From: Bacteroidales bacterium
GTDB taxonomy: Bacteria; Bacteroidota; Bacteroidia; Bacteroidales; M50B96
Assembly: GCA_018401015.1 (NCBI GenBank)
Contig: JAGYLP010000004.1
Location: 109,305 to 173,304, forward strand
DNA: 64,000 bases
Direction: 5' to 3'
Shown here: one piece after another, positions 1-9,417 of the stretch
Layout of the letters: each line of letters begins with the position of its first letter
How positions within the stretch are numbered: position 1 is the first letter of the stretch
Program-made: the position numbers and the translations under genes
Notes under the pieces: model-generated
The model's database searches: none
Told to the model about the DNA's origin: nothing
The model's input: the letters and a program-made list of their open reading frames with translations, nothing else

Positions 1-852
1 ATGGCCTATAATTTATTGAAAGGAAAGAAAGGGATCATATTCGGTGCCCTGAACGATATGTCGATTGCGTGGAAAGTTGCCGAACTAGCGCATGCCGAAG
101 GTGCCGAATTCTCGCTTACCAATACTCCGGTTTCCATGCGTTTTGGCGAAATTCATGAATTGTCGAAAAAATGCAACAACGCACCGGTCATTGCTGCCGA
201 TGCAACCAGTATAAGCGACCTGGAAAACCTCTTTACCCAAACCATGGAACATTTTGGCGGTAAAATCGATTTTGTGCTTCACTCAATCGGGATGTCGCTA
301 AACGTAAGGAAAGGACGCACTTACGATGATCTGGATTATAATTTTCTGCAAAAAACTATCGATATTTCTGCTATCTCTTTCCATAAAGTGATGCAAGTAG
401 CCCGTAAGCTCGATGCCATTAATGAATGGGGTTCGGTCGTCGCGCTAAGTTACGTTGCCGCCCAAAGAACCCTTTACGGTTACAACGACATGGCCGATGC
501 AAAAGCCATGCTCGAATCGATTGCCCGAAGCTTCGGTTACATCTATGGTCGCGATAAGAAAATCCGAGTCAACACCATCTCTCAATCACCAACCATGACT
601 ACTGCCGGTAGCGGAGTGAAAGGAATTGACGGCCTCATGGATTTTACCGAACGAATGTCGCCCCTGGGCAATGCAACGGCCGAAGAATGTGCCTCCTACT
701 GCATAACCCTCTTTTCCGACCTTACCCGAAAAGTGACCATGCAAAACCTCTATCACGACGGAGGATTTTCTAACATGGGTATGAGTCTCAAAGCCATGAA
801 CATGTACAACATGGGCCTCGAGAATGTCGAAAATCCGGAAGAACTGGATTAG
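1..852 (+). CDS. fabI: Enoyl-[acyl-carrier-protein] reductase (NADH), FabI type
   Basis: Reduces the trans-2-enoyl-ACP double bond in the last step of each type II fatty-acid elongation cycle, in the cytosol. The 283-residue protein has the FabI-style N-terminal nucleotide site (KGIIFGALNDMSIAW) and the SDR catalytic pair in YNDMADAK, where Tyr and Lys are six residues apart as in FabI. The segment VNTISQSPTMTTAGSG matches the substrate-loop region. The length is slightly above the usual 260, from a C-terminal Met/Asn-rich tail. The ATG is the first base of the window, so its promoter lies outside. It converges on the DUF721 gene with a 1-bp gap. Family assignment is firm. Confidence 0.95.
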   Translation: MAYNLLKGKKGIIFGALNDMSIAWKVAELAHAEGAEFSLTNTPVSMRFGEIHELSKKCNNAPVIAADATSISDLENLFTQTMEHFGGKIDFVLHSIGMSLNVRKGRTYDDLDYNFLQKTIDISAISFHKVMQVARKLDAINEWGSVVALSYVAAQRTLYGYNDMADAKAMLESIARSFGYIYGRDKKIRVNTISQSPTMTTAGSGVKGIDGLMDFTERMSPLGNATAEECASYCITLFSDLTRKVTMQNLYHDGGFSNMGMSLKAMNMYNMGLENVENPEELD

Positions 853-853
853 C

Positions 854-1144
854 CTAAAAAATCTGAATATCGTCTATTACGGGTTGCTCAAAGGGTTCAT
901 TCAATCGTTTGAGCAATCCCTCTTTTATAAGATTCAATTCCCTCTTCACAAGGGGCGATTGGATCTGAACATACAATACCCGATTCCGAATATAAATTTT
1001 TCGGGTCTGACCGGCTATATACTTCCCCGTAACCGATTCCCACGACAAAATGAGTCGATTCTCAGACAAGGGTCGCTCTAATCCCATACCGCGTATATAC
1101 GACTGAATGAGTTGATCGATGGGTTCAGTTTTACTCTTTCTCAT
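854..1144 (-). CDS. DUF721/DciA-like protein
   Basis: Small basic protein of the DUF721 family. Some family members (DciA) are replicative helicase loaders or operators; that role is inferred here, not shown. The start MRKSKTEP gives 96 residues, and in-frame starts 12 and 36 bases upstream are also possible. Family signs are the SWESVTGKYIAGQTR region followed by IRNRVLYVQIQSPLVKREL and the closing VIDDIQIF. The stop lies 1 bp from the end of the convergent fabI, and no terminator separates them. priA, another replication/restart gene, is divergent from it and 147 bp away. Confidence 0.8.
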   Translation of the reverse strand: MRKSKTEPIDQLIQSYIRGMGLERPLSENRLILSWESVTGKYIAGQTRKIYIRNRVLYVQIQSPLVKRELNLIKEGLLKRLNEPFEQPVIDDIQIF

Positions 1145-1291
1145 AGGTATTCGCATCAAAGGTGGAAAATTCAAATCCAAGCATAAAGAAAGGCTTTCTT
1201 CCTCAATCCTAAAAACCGATATTTACACTGTTAATCAATTCGCGGTTTATATTACTTCAAGCTTACTTTTTGCTCCACATTTGCCTGTAAA

Positions 1292-3760
1292 ATGAAATAC
1301 CTCAAAATTGTTTTACCCATTTATCTTCCAACAAGCCTAACCTATGCTGTGCCCAACGAACTGGTAAGCGAAGTGGCCATTGGGAAACGTGCGATCGTTC
1401 CCTTGGGTAAATCGAAACTCTACACAGGAATCATCTGGGATTGGGACGATAAGCCTGTGCCGGATATTAAGTATAAATCCATCCTCGAAATAATCGACCC
1501 GGAACCGCTCATTCATGAAAATCAACGAAAATTTTGGGAGTGGATAGCCGAATACTACCTATGCTCGCTGGGGGAAGTGATGAAAGCTGCCATGCCGGCC
1601 CCATTTAAGCTAAGCTCCGATACCTTTGTTAAACTGACCCCGCAATTCGAAATGGACTTCGCGGAAGATATGCATTCGCTATCGCCGGCGGAAGAAGGGA
1701 CGCTCGCTTTGCTTCGACAGGAAGCAGTAACTTTAGCAAAACTGGGCAAATACCTGAACCTCAAAAACCCTCTAAGCATTGTAAAAAAACTGATGGAACG
1801 AAACTGGGTGGAGACCATAGAAGAAGTGAGGCCTCCCTTTAAACCGAAATCCATCAAAATAATTAGCCTAAATATCCCCCCGGACGACGAACAGCTTTCC
1901 CCTCTGATCGAATCCATGAATAAGGCAAAAAAACAACAACAAATCCTCTTACACCTACTCGACCCGGAGCATTGGGAATTCAATGGAAGTGAGCCAACAA
2001 TTAGTCAAAAGGAATTATTGATTCGCTTCCCCGGCTCTCTGGGAGCCATTAATGGATTGATTAAAAAAGGAATTCTGGCACGCACCGAAATTCCCGAATC
2101 GCAATTAATCCAAACGGAAACGAATCAGCTTACCCTCCCTCAGCTTTCAGATGAACAGCAACAGGCGCTCGAAAAAATTACTGCCTCTTTTACAGAAAAC
2201 AAACCCGTTCTACTTCATGGCATTACAGGTAGTGGTAAAACCGAAATCTACATTCAACTCATCCGCGAAGCACTCGCATTGAATAAACAAGTCCTTTACC
2301 TGCTGCCGGAAATAGGACTCACCACACAAATTATCGGGAGGCTGGAACAGGTTTTTGGGAATACTATTTTGGTTTACCATTCTCGTAATTCCGAAAATCA
2401 ACGAGCCGAGATTTATCAAAAAGTGGCCAAAAATCACTCCCATCCTCAGCTCATTGTAGGAGCTCGCTCGGCCCTCTTTCTGCCTTTCAACCAATTAGCC
2501 CTATTGATTATCGACGAGGAACACGACAGCAGCTACAAACAACAATCGCCTGCTCCACGGTATCAAGGTCGCGATATGGCTCTCGTGCTGGCAAAACGAC
2601 ATCAAGCCGGCATCGTTATGGGTAGCGCTACTCCATCGCTGGAATCCTATGCCCTTTCCCTTGCGAAGCGGTTCACCTACATTCAGCTTAACGAACGCTA
2701 CCACCAAAGCAAGTTACCCAGCGTTCAACTTATCGACCTAAAGAAGGAAAGACTGAAAAAAAAGCTTCAAGGTAGTTTTAGCCTCAAACTAATCGATACC
2801 ATGAAGGAAACCCTTGAAAACCAAGAACAGGTAATGCTCTTCCAAAACCGTCGGGGTTTTAATCCTTACCTCATTTGTCCCGATTGCGGACATATCCCAA
2901 AATGCAAGAACTGCGATGTGAGCCTCACCTATCACCGATTTCAGCATGCGATGGTTTGCCATTATTGCGGACACCGCGAAGCTCCTATAAAGGAATGCAA
3001 AGCCTGTGGTTTTCATCCGATTCAGTTCAAAGGATTAGGAACTGAAAAGATCGAAGAAGAGATACAGGAATTGTTTCCAAAGGCTAAAGTGGCCCGTCTC
3101 GATCTCGACACCGCCCGAAGCAAAAAAAATTACGAGCGGATCCTGGAGGAGTTTGCGAATCGGAATATCGACATCTTAGTTGGCACTCAAATGATTAGCA
3201 AAGGACTTGATTTCAGTGCCGTAAGCCTTGTTGGGATTATAGATGCCGATTTACTGCTCAATTATCCCGATTTCCGATCGGCCGAGCGAAGTTTTCAACT
3301 CATGGTGCAGGTTGGAGGCCGATCGGGTCGCAGAGAAAAGCAAGGTCAGGTTCTCATTCAAAGCTCCAATCCGGATCATCCGGTGCTGGAATGGGTAATA
3401 AAAACAGATTATCAGCAGATGGCTGACCACTTATTACACGAACGCAAACTCTTCCATTATCCACCCTATACCAGGCTCGTCCAAATTATACTTCGTCACC
3501 GAAACGAAAACGCCGTGGTCGAGGCGGCCGATTTCTTTGCGCAAATCCTCCGACAGGAATTTCACGAATACCTCCTGGGGCCGGAAATTCCTGCAGTTTC
3601 CCGGATACAAAACTTCTACATCAGGAATTTAATCCTAAAAATCCCCCGGAGTAAACCCAATCAATCCATCAAAGAATTTCTCCAACAGCAACGAAATTGG
3701 ATGCTTGAAAAACCTCGTTTCAAAAACCTTCAAATCTACTTCGATGCCGATCCACAATAA
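1292..3760 (+). CDS. priA: Primosomal protein N' (replication restart helicase PriA)
   Basis: 3'-to-5' superfamily 2 DNA helicase that reloads the replisome at stalled forks. The 822-residue protein has an N-terminal DNA-binding region, then Walker A in GITGSGKTEIY (about residue 312), the DEEHD motif (about 410), and a GSATPS motif. The zinc-binding insert follows with eight cysteines in CPDCGH, CKNCD, CHYCGH and CKACG (about residues 530-575). The helicase C-terminal part carries GTQMISKGLDF and QVGGRSGR. It starts at an ATG following a 110-bp gap and ends at a hairpin shared with the convergent TonB receptor gene. Identification is firm. Confidence 0.96.
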   Translation: MKYLKIVLPIYLPTSLTYAVPNELVSEVAIGKRAIVPLGKSKLYTGIIWDWDDKPVPDIKYKSILEIIDPEPLIHENQRKFWEWIAEYYLCSLGEVMKAAMPAPFKLSSDTFVKLTPQFEMDFAEDMHSLSPAEEGTLALLRQEAVTLAKLGKYLNLKNPLSIVKKLMERNWVETIEEVRPPFKPKSIKIISLNIPPDDEQLSPLIESMNKAKKQQQILLHLLDPEHWEFNGSEPTISQKELLIRFPGSLGAINGLIKKGILARTEIPESQLIQTETNQLTLPQLSDEQQQALEKITASFTENKPVLLHGITGSGKTEIYIQLIREALALNKQVLYLLPEIGLTTQIIGRLEQVFGNTILVYHSRNSENQRAEIYQKVAKNHSHPQLIVGARSALFLPFNQLALLIIDEEHDSSYKQQSPAPRYQGRDMALVLAKRHQAGIVMGSATPSLESYALSLAKRFTYIQLNERYHQSKLPSVQLIDLKKERLKKKLQGSFSLKLIDTMKETLENQEQVMLFQNRRGFNPYLICPDCGHIPKCKNCDVSLTYHRFQHAMVCHYCGHREAPIKECKACGFHPIQFKGLGTEKIEEEIQELFPKAKVARLDLDTARSKKNYERILEEFANRNIDILVGTQMISKGLDFSAVSLVGIIDADLLLNYPDFRSAERSFQLMVQVGGRSGRREKQGQVLIQSSNPDHPVLEWVIKTDYQQMADHLLHERKLFHYPPYTRLVQIILRHRNENAVVEAADFFAQILRQEFHEYLLGPEIPAVSRIQNFYIRNLILKIPRSKPNQSIKEFLQQQRNWMLEKPRFKNLQIYFDADPQ

Positions 3761-3761
3761 A

Positions 3762-3808
3762 AAAGGGAACTATCCTGGCTAGGTTTTAACCTGGATACTT
3801 CCCTTCTT
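3762..3808. terminator. Bidirectional terminator between priA and the TonB receptor
   Basis: An imperfect hairpin has AAGGGAA paired with TTCCCTT, an inner TATCC/GGATA pairing, an A-run upstream and a T-rich run downstream (CTTCTTTTC). It sits between two convergent genes and could serve both strands. Confidence 0.6.
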
Positions 3809-3856
3809 TTCAGCAAGATTTGGCCTAAGAAATTACCTAGTCAGAGCGACGATTCG

Positions 3857-6295
3857 TTAAAAATGAACCGTAATACCTCCCATAAAGTGAATGCCTGCTT
3901 GCGGGAAATAATAAGCCCAGGTCCGCTCATCGTAGTTCTCCGGCTGCCCTTGTGTCAAGGTGGCATTTTCATACCAAACTCCACCGTAGGCATTGCTAAC
4001 ATAAGTGGCATTGAACAGGTTCTTTACCTGGAAGCGAAAATCAATTTGCTTAAACACCCAGTTTTCAACCGAATAATTCAAAAACAAATGATTCACCCAG
4101 TAATCCGGCAACATTCTGTCCGGACTTGAAGAGTTATCGAAATACTGCTCCCCAACGTATTTGCTTAAAAAGCTAACCTGAAAATTTCGAAACGGTCGAT
4201 AATCAAGCTTACTATTGAAAATAATTTCCGGCGAGTAAGATATGTGTGTGGAGCCTAGTTCGCGACCTACAAAATATTCATCCCAGTTCTCATCATAGTA
4301 AGCGGCATATTCGGTAAAATTCAAGATTCGATTCCGACTCAGGGTTACATTTCCCTCCCACGATAAGTTAGCAGGAAGTTTAACCCCTCCAATCACCTCA
4401 ATTCCCACTCGATACGACTCAGCCACATTGGTCTTAATATCGTAACCCACAGCACTCTTCTCTCCGGTAAGTACCAATTGGTCGGTATAATCCATGTAAT
4501 AGGCATTTAATCCAAGACTGAACCGAGAATGATTCATGCGGTAGCCCAGCTCATAATCATCCAAGCGCTCGGCACGTGGGGTTGCCAATAAATCGCCAGT
4601 CGCCTCTTTAAAATCGGCACGGGTCGGCTCACGATGTGCCACACTATAAGAGGCATAAACCTGATTAGCCGAATTTAACTGATAACTAAATCCGACTTTG
4701 GGATTGAAGAAAGCATAAGCATGGTGCTGAGCTAAATCTTTTAAATCATCGTCGATCCCACTCATGGTATATTCGATGCTTCGATACTGAAGGTCGCCAA
4801 ATAGGTTTAATCCCTTGTATATAGTGTAAGTTGCTTTTACGTAACTACTGAACTCCGTTTTTAATCCATTATTGAAATACCATTCATAATCTTTCGGCAC
4901 CCCCGGATTATTTTCAAGCCAAATGAGTTTTCCAAAGTGGTCGCCATCGTACTGACTCCATGCCGCTCCAGCGTTCATTTCTAAAGCATCCCGCCTAAAA
5001 ATTAAATTGGCCGTTCCTCCATAAAAATAATTCTTCATCCATTTTTGACGAATCACATCGCTTATAACCTCGATATAACCCGGAAAATAGTGCCCGATGC
5101 CGTAATCGCTCAAGGTTTCATCGTCGCGAACCTGCTCATAATACCCTTCGCCCGGAGTGAGGTGCAAGGCTGTATTGAACGACCACTGATGATTCAACTG
5201 CTGCGAATAATGAAGCTGATAATGAGTCTGACGATAATTATCGGTTGCTCCACGATGGTATTGCTCATTTCCTTCGGCATCGTAATAAACGCCTGCCGGA
5301 TTAAACTGCGGATTCACCTCGAGCGAATCGGCGGGAACCCCCCACCAGGTAATTCCAGTCCGCTGATCACCATGAATGACTGTTGCTTTGAGTAAACTGT
5401 TTTTTCCATGATAATTGGCACTCAAATAAAGCGACTGATGGTCGGCAAATCCATAATTAACGTAACTATCTGCATTCAAGCGAGAATAACGTCCTTCGAG
5501 GGAAAAACGATTGTTAATCAAACCGGTACCCATAGCCAGGTTGTTTCGAAAGGTATTGAACGAACCCATGCTGGAGCTCACACGCGCATAAGCTTCTTTG
5601 CTCGACTGCGACGTTTGGAAATTGATGCTGGCTCCAAAAGCAGCAGCTCCATTCGAGGAGGTTCCTACACCTCGTTGTACCTGAATATTATCGACCGATT
5701 CGGTAAAATCCGGCATGTTAACCCAAAAAACAGTGTGCGACTCGGAATCGTTTAGCGGAATCCCATTAATCGTCACATTGATGCGACTAGCATCGGTTCC
5801 CCGAATACGAAAAGCAGTATTGCCAACCCCAAATCCCGACTCGGAATTTTCGACCAGGCCGGGAACCATCGTCAGCAGAAAAGGAATGTCCTCGCCCACA
5901 TAAGCCTCACGGATGGTTTTCTTCGATAATTCAGTGTAAGATACCGGCATTTTTTCATTTGCCCGCGTACCTTGTACAATCACTTCATCGGTAAGAAAAG
6001 TGCGCTCCGGAAGGGTTATGGTCAACTCGACGTCTTCCTGCAAATCGACCACAACAGCATGATCCTGATAACCCACAAAGCTCACCTGCAACTCATAGCT
6101 GCCAGGCCTGAGATTATCCAACACAAAACGCCCTTGAGCATCGGTAGAACTACCGACATAGGTGTTTTTTAAAATAACACTGGCTCCGGGCAATGTCTTG
6201 CCACTCGACTCCAGTACCGTTCCAACAATTTGCAATTGAGATAAAACAGTTAATCCAATCAATTGCAATACGAACAATAATCCAATTCGTTTCAT
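3857..6295 (-). CDS. TonB-dependent outer-membrane receptor under TPP riboswitch, probable thiamine-related uptake
   Basis: The 812-residue outer-membrane transporter begins with a signal peptide (MKRIGLLFVLQLIGLTVLSQ). A CarboxypepD-reg-like domain follows (about residues 22-100, with GKTLPGASV and LRPGSYELQVSFVGY), then a plug domain (about 115-225, with FRIRGTDASRINVTINGIPLND) and a 22-strand-type barrel ending in the aromatic GGITVHF. Such receptors bring scarce ligands across the outer membrane using TonB energy. The substrate call rests on the TPP riboswitch just upstream: Bacteroidota use TPP-controlled receptors of this kind (called OMR1 in comparative genomics) for thiamine or precursors. 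No PnuT-like or thiamine pyrophosphokinase gene accompanies it here. Receptor family is firm, substrate is inferred. Confidence 0.9.
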   Translation of the reverse strand: MKRIGLLFVLQLIGLTVLSQLQIVGTVLESSGKTLPGASVILKNTYVGSSTDAQGRFVLDNLRPGSYELQVSFVGYQDHAVVVDLQEDVELTITLPERTFLTDEVIVQGTRANEKMPVSYTELSKKTIREAYVGEDIPFLLTMVPGLVENSESGFGVGNTAFRIRGTDASRINVTINGIPLNDSESHTVFWVNMPDFTESVDNIQVQRGVGTSSNGAAAFGASINFQTSQSSKEAYARVSSSMGSFNTFRNNLAMGTGLINNRFSLEGRYSRLNADSYVNYGFADHQSLYLSANYHGKNSLLKATVIHGDQRTGITWWGVPADSLEVNPQFNPAGVYYDAEGNEQYHRGATDNYRQTHYQLHYSQQLNHQWSFNTALHLTPGEGYYEQVRDDETLSDYGIGHYFPGYIEVISDVIRQKWMKNYFYGGTANLIFRRDALEMNAGAAWSQYDGDHFGKLIWLENNPGVPKDYEWYFNNGLKTEFSSYVKATYTIYKGLNLFGDLQYRSIEYTMSGIDDDLKDLAQHHAYAFFNPKVGFSYQLNSANQVYASYSVAHREPTRADFKEATGDLLATPRAERLDDYELGYRMNHSRFSLGLNAYYMDYTDQLVLTGEKSAVGYDIKTNVAESYRVGIEVIGGVKLPANLSWEGNVTLSRNRILNFTEYAAYYDENWDEYFVGRELGSTHISYSPEIIFNSKLDYRPFRNFQVSFLSKYVGEQYFDNSSSPDRMLPDYWVNHLFLNYSVENWVFKQIDFRFQVKNLFNATYVSNAYGGVWYENATLTQGQPENYDERTWAYYFPQAGIHFMGGITVHF

Positions 6296-6345
6296 ACAAA
6301 AATGGTTTAAAGATTATTACTATTGCAATGAAGGGCGATCATGTG

Positions 6346-6420
6346 CATGTTCCCTGCGCCGGCATTATCCGTATCAGGTTCAAAGGGTATGATCTCAGCC
6401 TGAAAGTAAGGCACCCCCAT
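6346..6420 (-). promoter_or_regulatory. TPP riboswitch (THI element)
   Basis: Read on the minus strand, the segment holds the conserved THI-box landmarks in order. These are GGGGTGCC (6417 downward), CTGAGA (6398-6393), ACCC-TTT-GAACCTGAT (6388-6373) and GGATAATGCC-GGCG-CAGGGA (6370-6351). The TGCC/GGCG helices and the invariant CUGAGA and GAACCUGAU loops are intact. It lies 50 bases upstream of the receptor ATG. No T-run hairpin follows it, so control of translation initiation is more likely than termination (inference). Confidence 0.95.
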
Positions 6421-6428
6421 CGACGTGG

Positions 6429-6461
6429 CAAAGGTAAGCACTTTGTTTTACCACATCCAAA
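6429..6461 (-). promoter_or_regulatory. Bacteroidota-type promoter for the TPP-riboswitch transcript
   Basis: On the minus strand, TTTG (6461-6458), a 21-bp spacer and TACCTTTG (6436-6429) match the -33 TTTG / -7 TAnnTTTG consensus of Bacteroidota. The expected transcription start is only a few bases before the first riboswitch helix, which supports both calls. Confidence 0.8.
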
Positions 6462-6477
6462 AAAATTTAAACAAAAA

Positions 6478-7125
6478 TTAAGGTGCCAAGCGACGATTTT
6501 TCCAAATACCCGCCGACAAGTAAAATTCAATGCGGTCGTGCAACCTGTTCTCTCTTCCTTTCCAAAATTCAATACGCGAAGGCTGAATAAAATATCCACC
6601 CCAGAAATCGGGACGTTTGAGCGTTTCGGCCGTAAACCGTTCTTCCATTTCTTTTACCCGATGCTCTAAAAATGCTCTGTCGGGTATCATTTTACTTTGA
6701 GGAGAAGCCCATGCACCAATTCGGCTCCCGTGTTGACGCGATTCGAAATAATCGTCGGAAACTTCCGGCTCGGCCTTTACGGTCAACCCTTCAATCCGAA
6801 TTTGCCTTTCAAGCTCCGGCCAGTGAATGTTCACCGCAACCCTCGGATTAACGGATAATTCATGAGCCTTCCGACTAGTGTAATTGGTGAAGAAATAGAT
6901 CCCTTCGCTTCCAATTTTCTTTAACAAAACAACCCGCGACGAAGGATTCCCTTTAGAATCGACCGTGGATAAAACCATGCTATTGGGTTCAGGCTGACCG
7001 GATGCAACCGCCTCGTCGAGCCACTGTTGAAAAAGATCCATCGGCTGAACCGAAGAAGACAAATCCTCTAAGCTACTCTGCTTGATTGCTTGAATCAAGG
7101 TTAATCTATCTGTATTACTGCTCAT
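6478..7125 (-). CDS. pdxH: Pyridoxamine/pyridoxine 5'-phosphate oxidase
   Basis: FMN-dependent oxidase making pyridoxal 5'-phosphate from PNP or PMP, the last step of vitamin B6 synthesis and salvage. The 215-residue length is standard. Signature parts are SSRVVLLKK and FFTNYTSRKA (FMN contacts), VNIHWPELERQIRIEG, and the C-terminal WKGRENRLHDR with the closing WKNRRLAP that contacts substrate phosphate. It reads toward the TPP-controlled receptor but that gene has its own promoter, so the two are probably separate units. Placement of two B-vitamin genes side by side may be coincidence. Confidence 0.95.
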   Translation of the reverse strand: MSSNTDRLTLIQAIKQSSLEDLSSSVQPMDLFQQWLDEAVASGQPEPNSMVLSTVDSKGNPSSRVVLLKKIGSEGIYFFTNYTSRKAHELSVNPRVAVNIHWPELERQIRIEGLTVKAEPEVSDDYFESRQHGSRIGAWASPQSKMIPDRAFLEHRVKEMEERFTAETLKRPDFWGGYFIQPSRIEFWKGRENRLHDRIEFYLSAGIWKNRRLAP

Positions 7126-7462
7126 TTTTAATCCATTATTAAGGTTTTCAGTTTTAAAAGCTATTGCTTTTCAAGTGTGTTAAAATCTTCTTACATTTGC
7201 ACGCTAAAATGATCGAATAACCAAACCATACTGATTTACCATAAAATCAGGCGTTTATGAAACATGTTTCAACTTACATTCGGCAATACCTAGCTCCAAA
7301 AGCGGACGCGAAAATAACCATCCTTCAGCAATTATCCCTCAACAATTTTGGAAGAAAAATGCTCACACAATATTGTCTCAACGAATCTTAATCCCAGAAA
7401 ATAATCTTTAACTGCCTATTCTGAAACCTTAAAGCTACTAACTAATAAAACTCAAAAAAACC
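7126..7462. other. Intergenic region between pdxH and hemD, with a possible small reading frame
   Basis: This 337-bp gap lies between divergent genes. It holds a TACATTTG promoter element (7192-7199) reading toward hemD. At 7257-7391 there is an ATG-initiated frame of 44 codons (MKHVSTYIRQYLAPK...) with no recognised family and no clear ribosome-binding site. Either it is a small gene or the stretch is a long hemD leader. No riboswitch was recognised in it. Confidence 0.4.
7192..7199 (+). promoter_or_regulatory. -7 promoter element upstream of hemD
   Basis: TACATTTG fits TAnnTTTG. A clear TTTG at the expected -33 spacing was not found. If used, it gives a leader of about 255 nt before hemD. 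Confidence 0.5.
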
Positions 7463-8230
7463 TTGGAAAAAATTAAAAAGATTCTGGTTTCTCAACCAAA
7501 ACCAGAAACCGACAAAAATCCTTATTCCGAACTCGCCGAAAAACATAATCTGAAAATCGATTTCTTCAAGTTTATTCGCATCGAAGGAGTAAGTTCCAAA
7601 GAGTACAGAGAGTCTAAAGTGCGAATACTCGATCACAGTGCAGTAGTATTCACTAGTAAAATTGCGATCGATAACTTCTTCCGAATTTGCGACGAATGTC
7701 GTATCTCCGTGCCCGATACCATGAAGTATTTTTGCACTTCGGAAAGCATTGCCCTTTACCTCCAAGTTTACATTGTGTACCGCAAACGAAAAATCTTCTT
7801 CGGACAAAAAACCGTTCAAGACCTTATCCAGGTTATCAAATCAAAACATACTTCGGGTAAAATCCTCCTCACCCTCTCCGACGTTCCCAACGAATCGCTC
7901 ATCTCAGCTATGGACGAAGCTAAAATCCCCTACTCACTCATGACCCTTTTCTCTACCGTGAGTTGCGATTTAAAAGCTTCAGTCGATGTATACGATGAAG
8001 AATACGACATGATTGTCCTTTTTACTCCAGCTGGTGTGAAATCGCTTATGGATAATTACCCCGACTTTAAGCAGGAGGAAATTAAAATTGCTGCCTTCGG
8101 ACAAGGAACACAACAAGCAGCTATCGAGGCCGGTCTGCGTATCGACATAGCCGCACCTACTCCCGAAGCTCCCAGTATGACCATGGCCATTGATCAATTC
8201 GTAACCGAATTCAATAAGAAAAAACGATAA
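7463..8230 (+). CDS. hemD: Uroporphyrinogen-III synthase
   Basis: Cyclises hydroxymethylbilane to uroporphyrinogen III with ring D inversion, in tetrapyrrole synthesis. The 255-residue protein begins LEKIKKILVSQPKP, typical of Bacteroidota HemD, and ends with the second Rossmann-like lobe (IVLFTPAGVKSL, KIAAFGQGTQQAAIEAGL). The start is a TTG: an in-frame stop (TAA at 7439) lies just upstream and no ATG or GTG falls between, so TTG is the only start keeping the conserved N-terminus. HemD sequences diverge strongly; the call rests on the VSQPKP N-terminus and two-lobe pattern. No other heme gene is adjacent. Confidence 0.85.
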   Translation: MEKIKKILVSQPKPETDKNPYSELAEKHNLKIDFFKFIRIEGVSSKEYRESKVRILDHSAVVFTSKIAIDNFFRICDECRISVPDTMKYFCTSESIALYLQVYIVYRKRKIFFGQKTVQDLIQVIKSKHTSGKILLTLSDVPNESLISAMDEAKIPYSLMTLFSTVSCDLKASVDVYDEEYDMIVLFTPAGVKSLMDNYPDFKQEEIKIAAFGQGTQQAAIEAGLRIDIAAPTPEAPSMTMAIDQFVTEFNKKKR

Positions 8231-8281
8231 CTAAAATGAACATTCCTCCGGGAGGGATGCTTTCCTTTAAAAATTAATACC

Positions 8282-8725
8282 ATGCCGAACTTGAAACTCT
8301 TTATCGCCGCATTGATGCTATCTGCGCTTGCTTTTTCCGCTTGCAACCAATCCGACCCCGACCCATGCGAAGCAACCCAAAGTGCCGAAAAAGTAGTAAA
8401 CATTCAGGCCGATTTAATCATCCAATCTACCGAATCGGTTCCAGTAGCAAACGAACCTTTTACGATTACCATCAAATTGATTCCCTGTAGCCAGGAAGAA
8501 ATAATCCACACCTTCACCGGCGAAACAGACGAAAATGGATCTTACAACACCGATATCGTTAACCTGGTGCTGAATAATACAGTCGATAAAGTAGAAATCC
8601 TCGCTGTGGCTCCAGATTTAACCAATTACCTGACTCAAGAATTTCATCTCGTAACCAAAAGATACGAAGACCTTCAAAGCTTCGGCCTGGAAAACATTGA
8701 ACTTGAAATTTTAACCATCGATTAA
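8282..8725 (+). CDS. Small lipoprotein of unknown function
   Basis: The 147-residue protein has a lipoprotein signal peptide with lipobox LAFSAC (Cys 21), so it is expected to be lipid-anchored in the envelope. The mature part is acidic and beta-rich, with a pattern ([11 protein letters not shown]...[13 protein letters not shown]) resembling a single Ig-like or transthyretin-like fold; this is inference. I do not recognise a family. It lies 51 bp after hemD and 8 bp before the thioredoxin-like gene, so probably the three share a transcript. Confidence 0.7.
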   Translation: MPNLKLFIAALMLSALAFSACNQSDPDPCEATQSAEKVVNIQADLIIQSTESVPVANEPFTITIKLIPCSQEEIIHTFTGETDENGSYNTDIVNLVLNNTVDKVEILAVAPDLTNYLTQEFHLVTKRYEDLQSFGLENIELEILTID

Positions 8726-8733
8726 TTCGTATT

Positions 8734-9312
8734 ATGGCATTTACACTCCCAATTGGCGCACAAGCAATCGATTTTAATCTCCCGGCAACAAACGGTAATG
8801 CATACACCCTCAAGGATTTCAAAGAGGACTTCCTGGTAATCTTCTTTACCTGCAATCATTGTCCTTATGTTATTGGATCCGACGAACATACCAGAGCTAC
8901 CGCAAATCGATTTTCCAATAAATCAGTCCGATTCGTAGCAATCAATTCAAATAGCAAAAACACATACGAAGAGGATAGCTTCGAAAACATGGTCAAACGA
9001 ATGGAACAAGAACAATTCCCCTGGCTCTATTTGTACGACGAAAGCCAAGAAGTAGCTTTAGCCTACGGAGCGCTTAGAACCCCTCACTTTTTCGTATTCA
9101 ATGCAGATCGCAAACTCGTTTACACCGGACGAGCAATCGACTTCCCTCGCGATTACACCAAACATACACAAGACGACTTGTCGCAGGCGCTCGAGGAACT
9201 TCTCGCAGGAAAGCAAATTACCAACCCGGTTACCAATCCGATTGGATGCAATGTTAAATGGGACGGTAAAGATAAACATTGGATGCCAGCCGATGCCTGC
9301 GATCTAGTCTAG
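8734..9312 (+). CDS. Thioredoxin-fold protein (AhpC/TSA-like, CxxC)
   Basis: The 192-residue thioredoxin-like protein has the pattern [19 protein letters not shown] then [10 protein letters not shown] with the redox pair Cys40-Cys43. The cis-proline region is [10 protein letters not shown]. The conserved tail NPIGCNVKW of this subfamily carries an additional cysteine. No signal peptide is visible, so it is probably cytosolic. Family members are annotated as thiol oxidoreductases or peroxiredoxin-like proteins; the substrate is unknown. It is the last gene before a convergent terminator. Confidence 0.85.
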   Translation: MAFTLPIGAQAIDFNLPATNGNAYTLKDFKEDFLVIFFTCNHCPYVIGSDEHTRATANRFSNKSVRFVAINSNSKNTYEEDSFENMVKRMEQEQFPWLYLYDESQEVALAYGALRTPHFFVFNADRKLVYTGRAIDFPRDYTKHTQDDLSQALEELLAGKQITNPVTNPIGCNVKWDGKDKHWMPADACDLV

Positions 9313-9417
9313 GCATTTCAGTCGACAGAAATTCAGTAATTCAAGAATCGTTGCTTCCATTGCTACCTCCGATGGCTGTCGGTAAGGAAGCAATCGTTCT
9401 TCCAATCCTTTCTGAAA

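Noticed and set aside
6193..6669. A 158-residue plus-strand frame across the receptor start and riboswitch
   Set aside because: It overlaps the N-terminus of the TonB receptor, the TPP riboswitch and the end of pdxH, all better supported.
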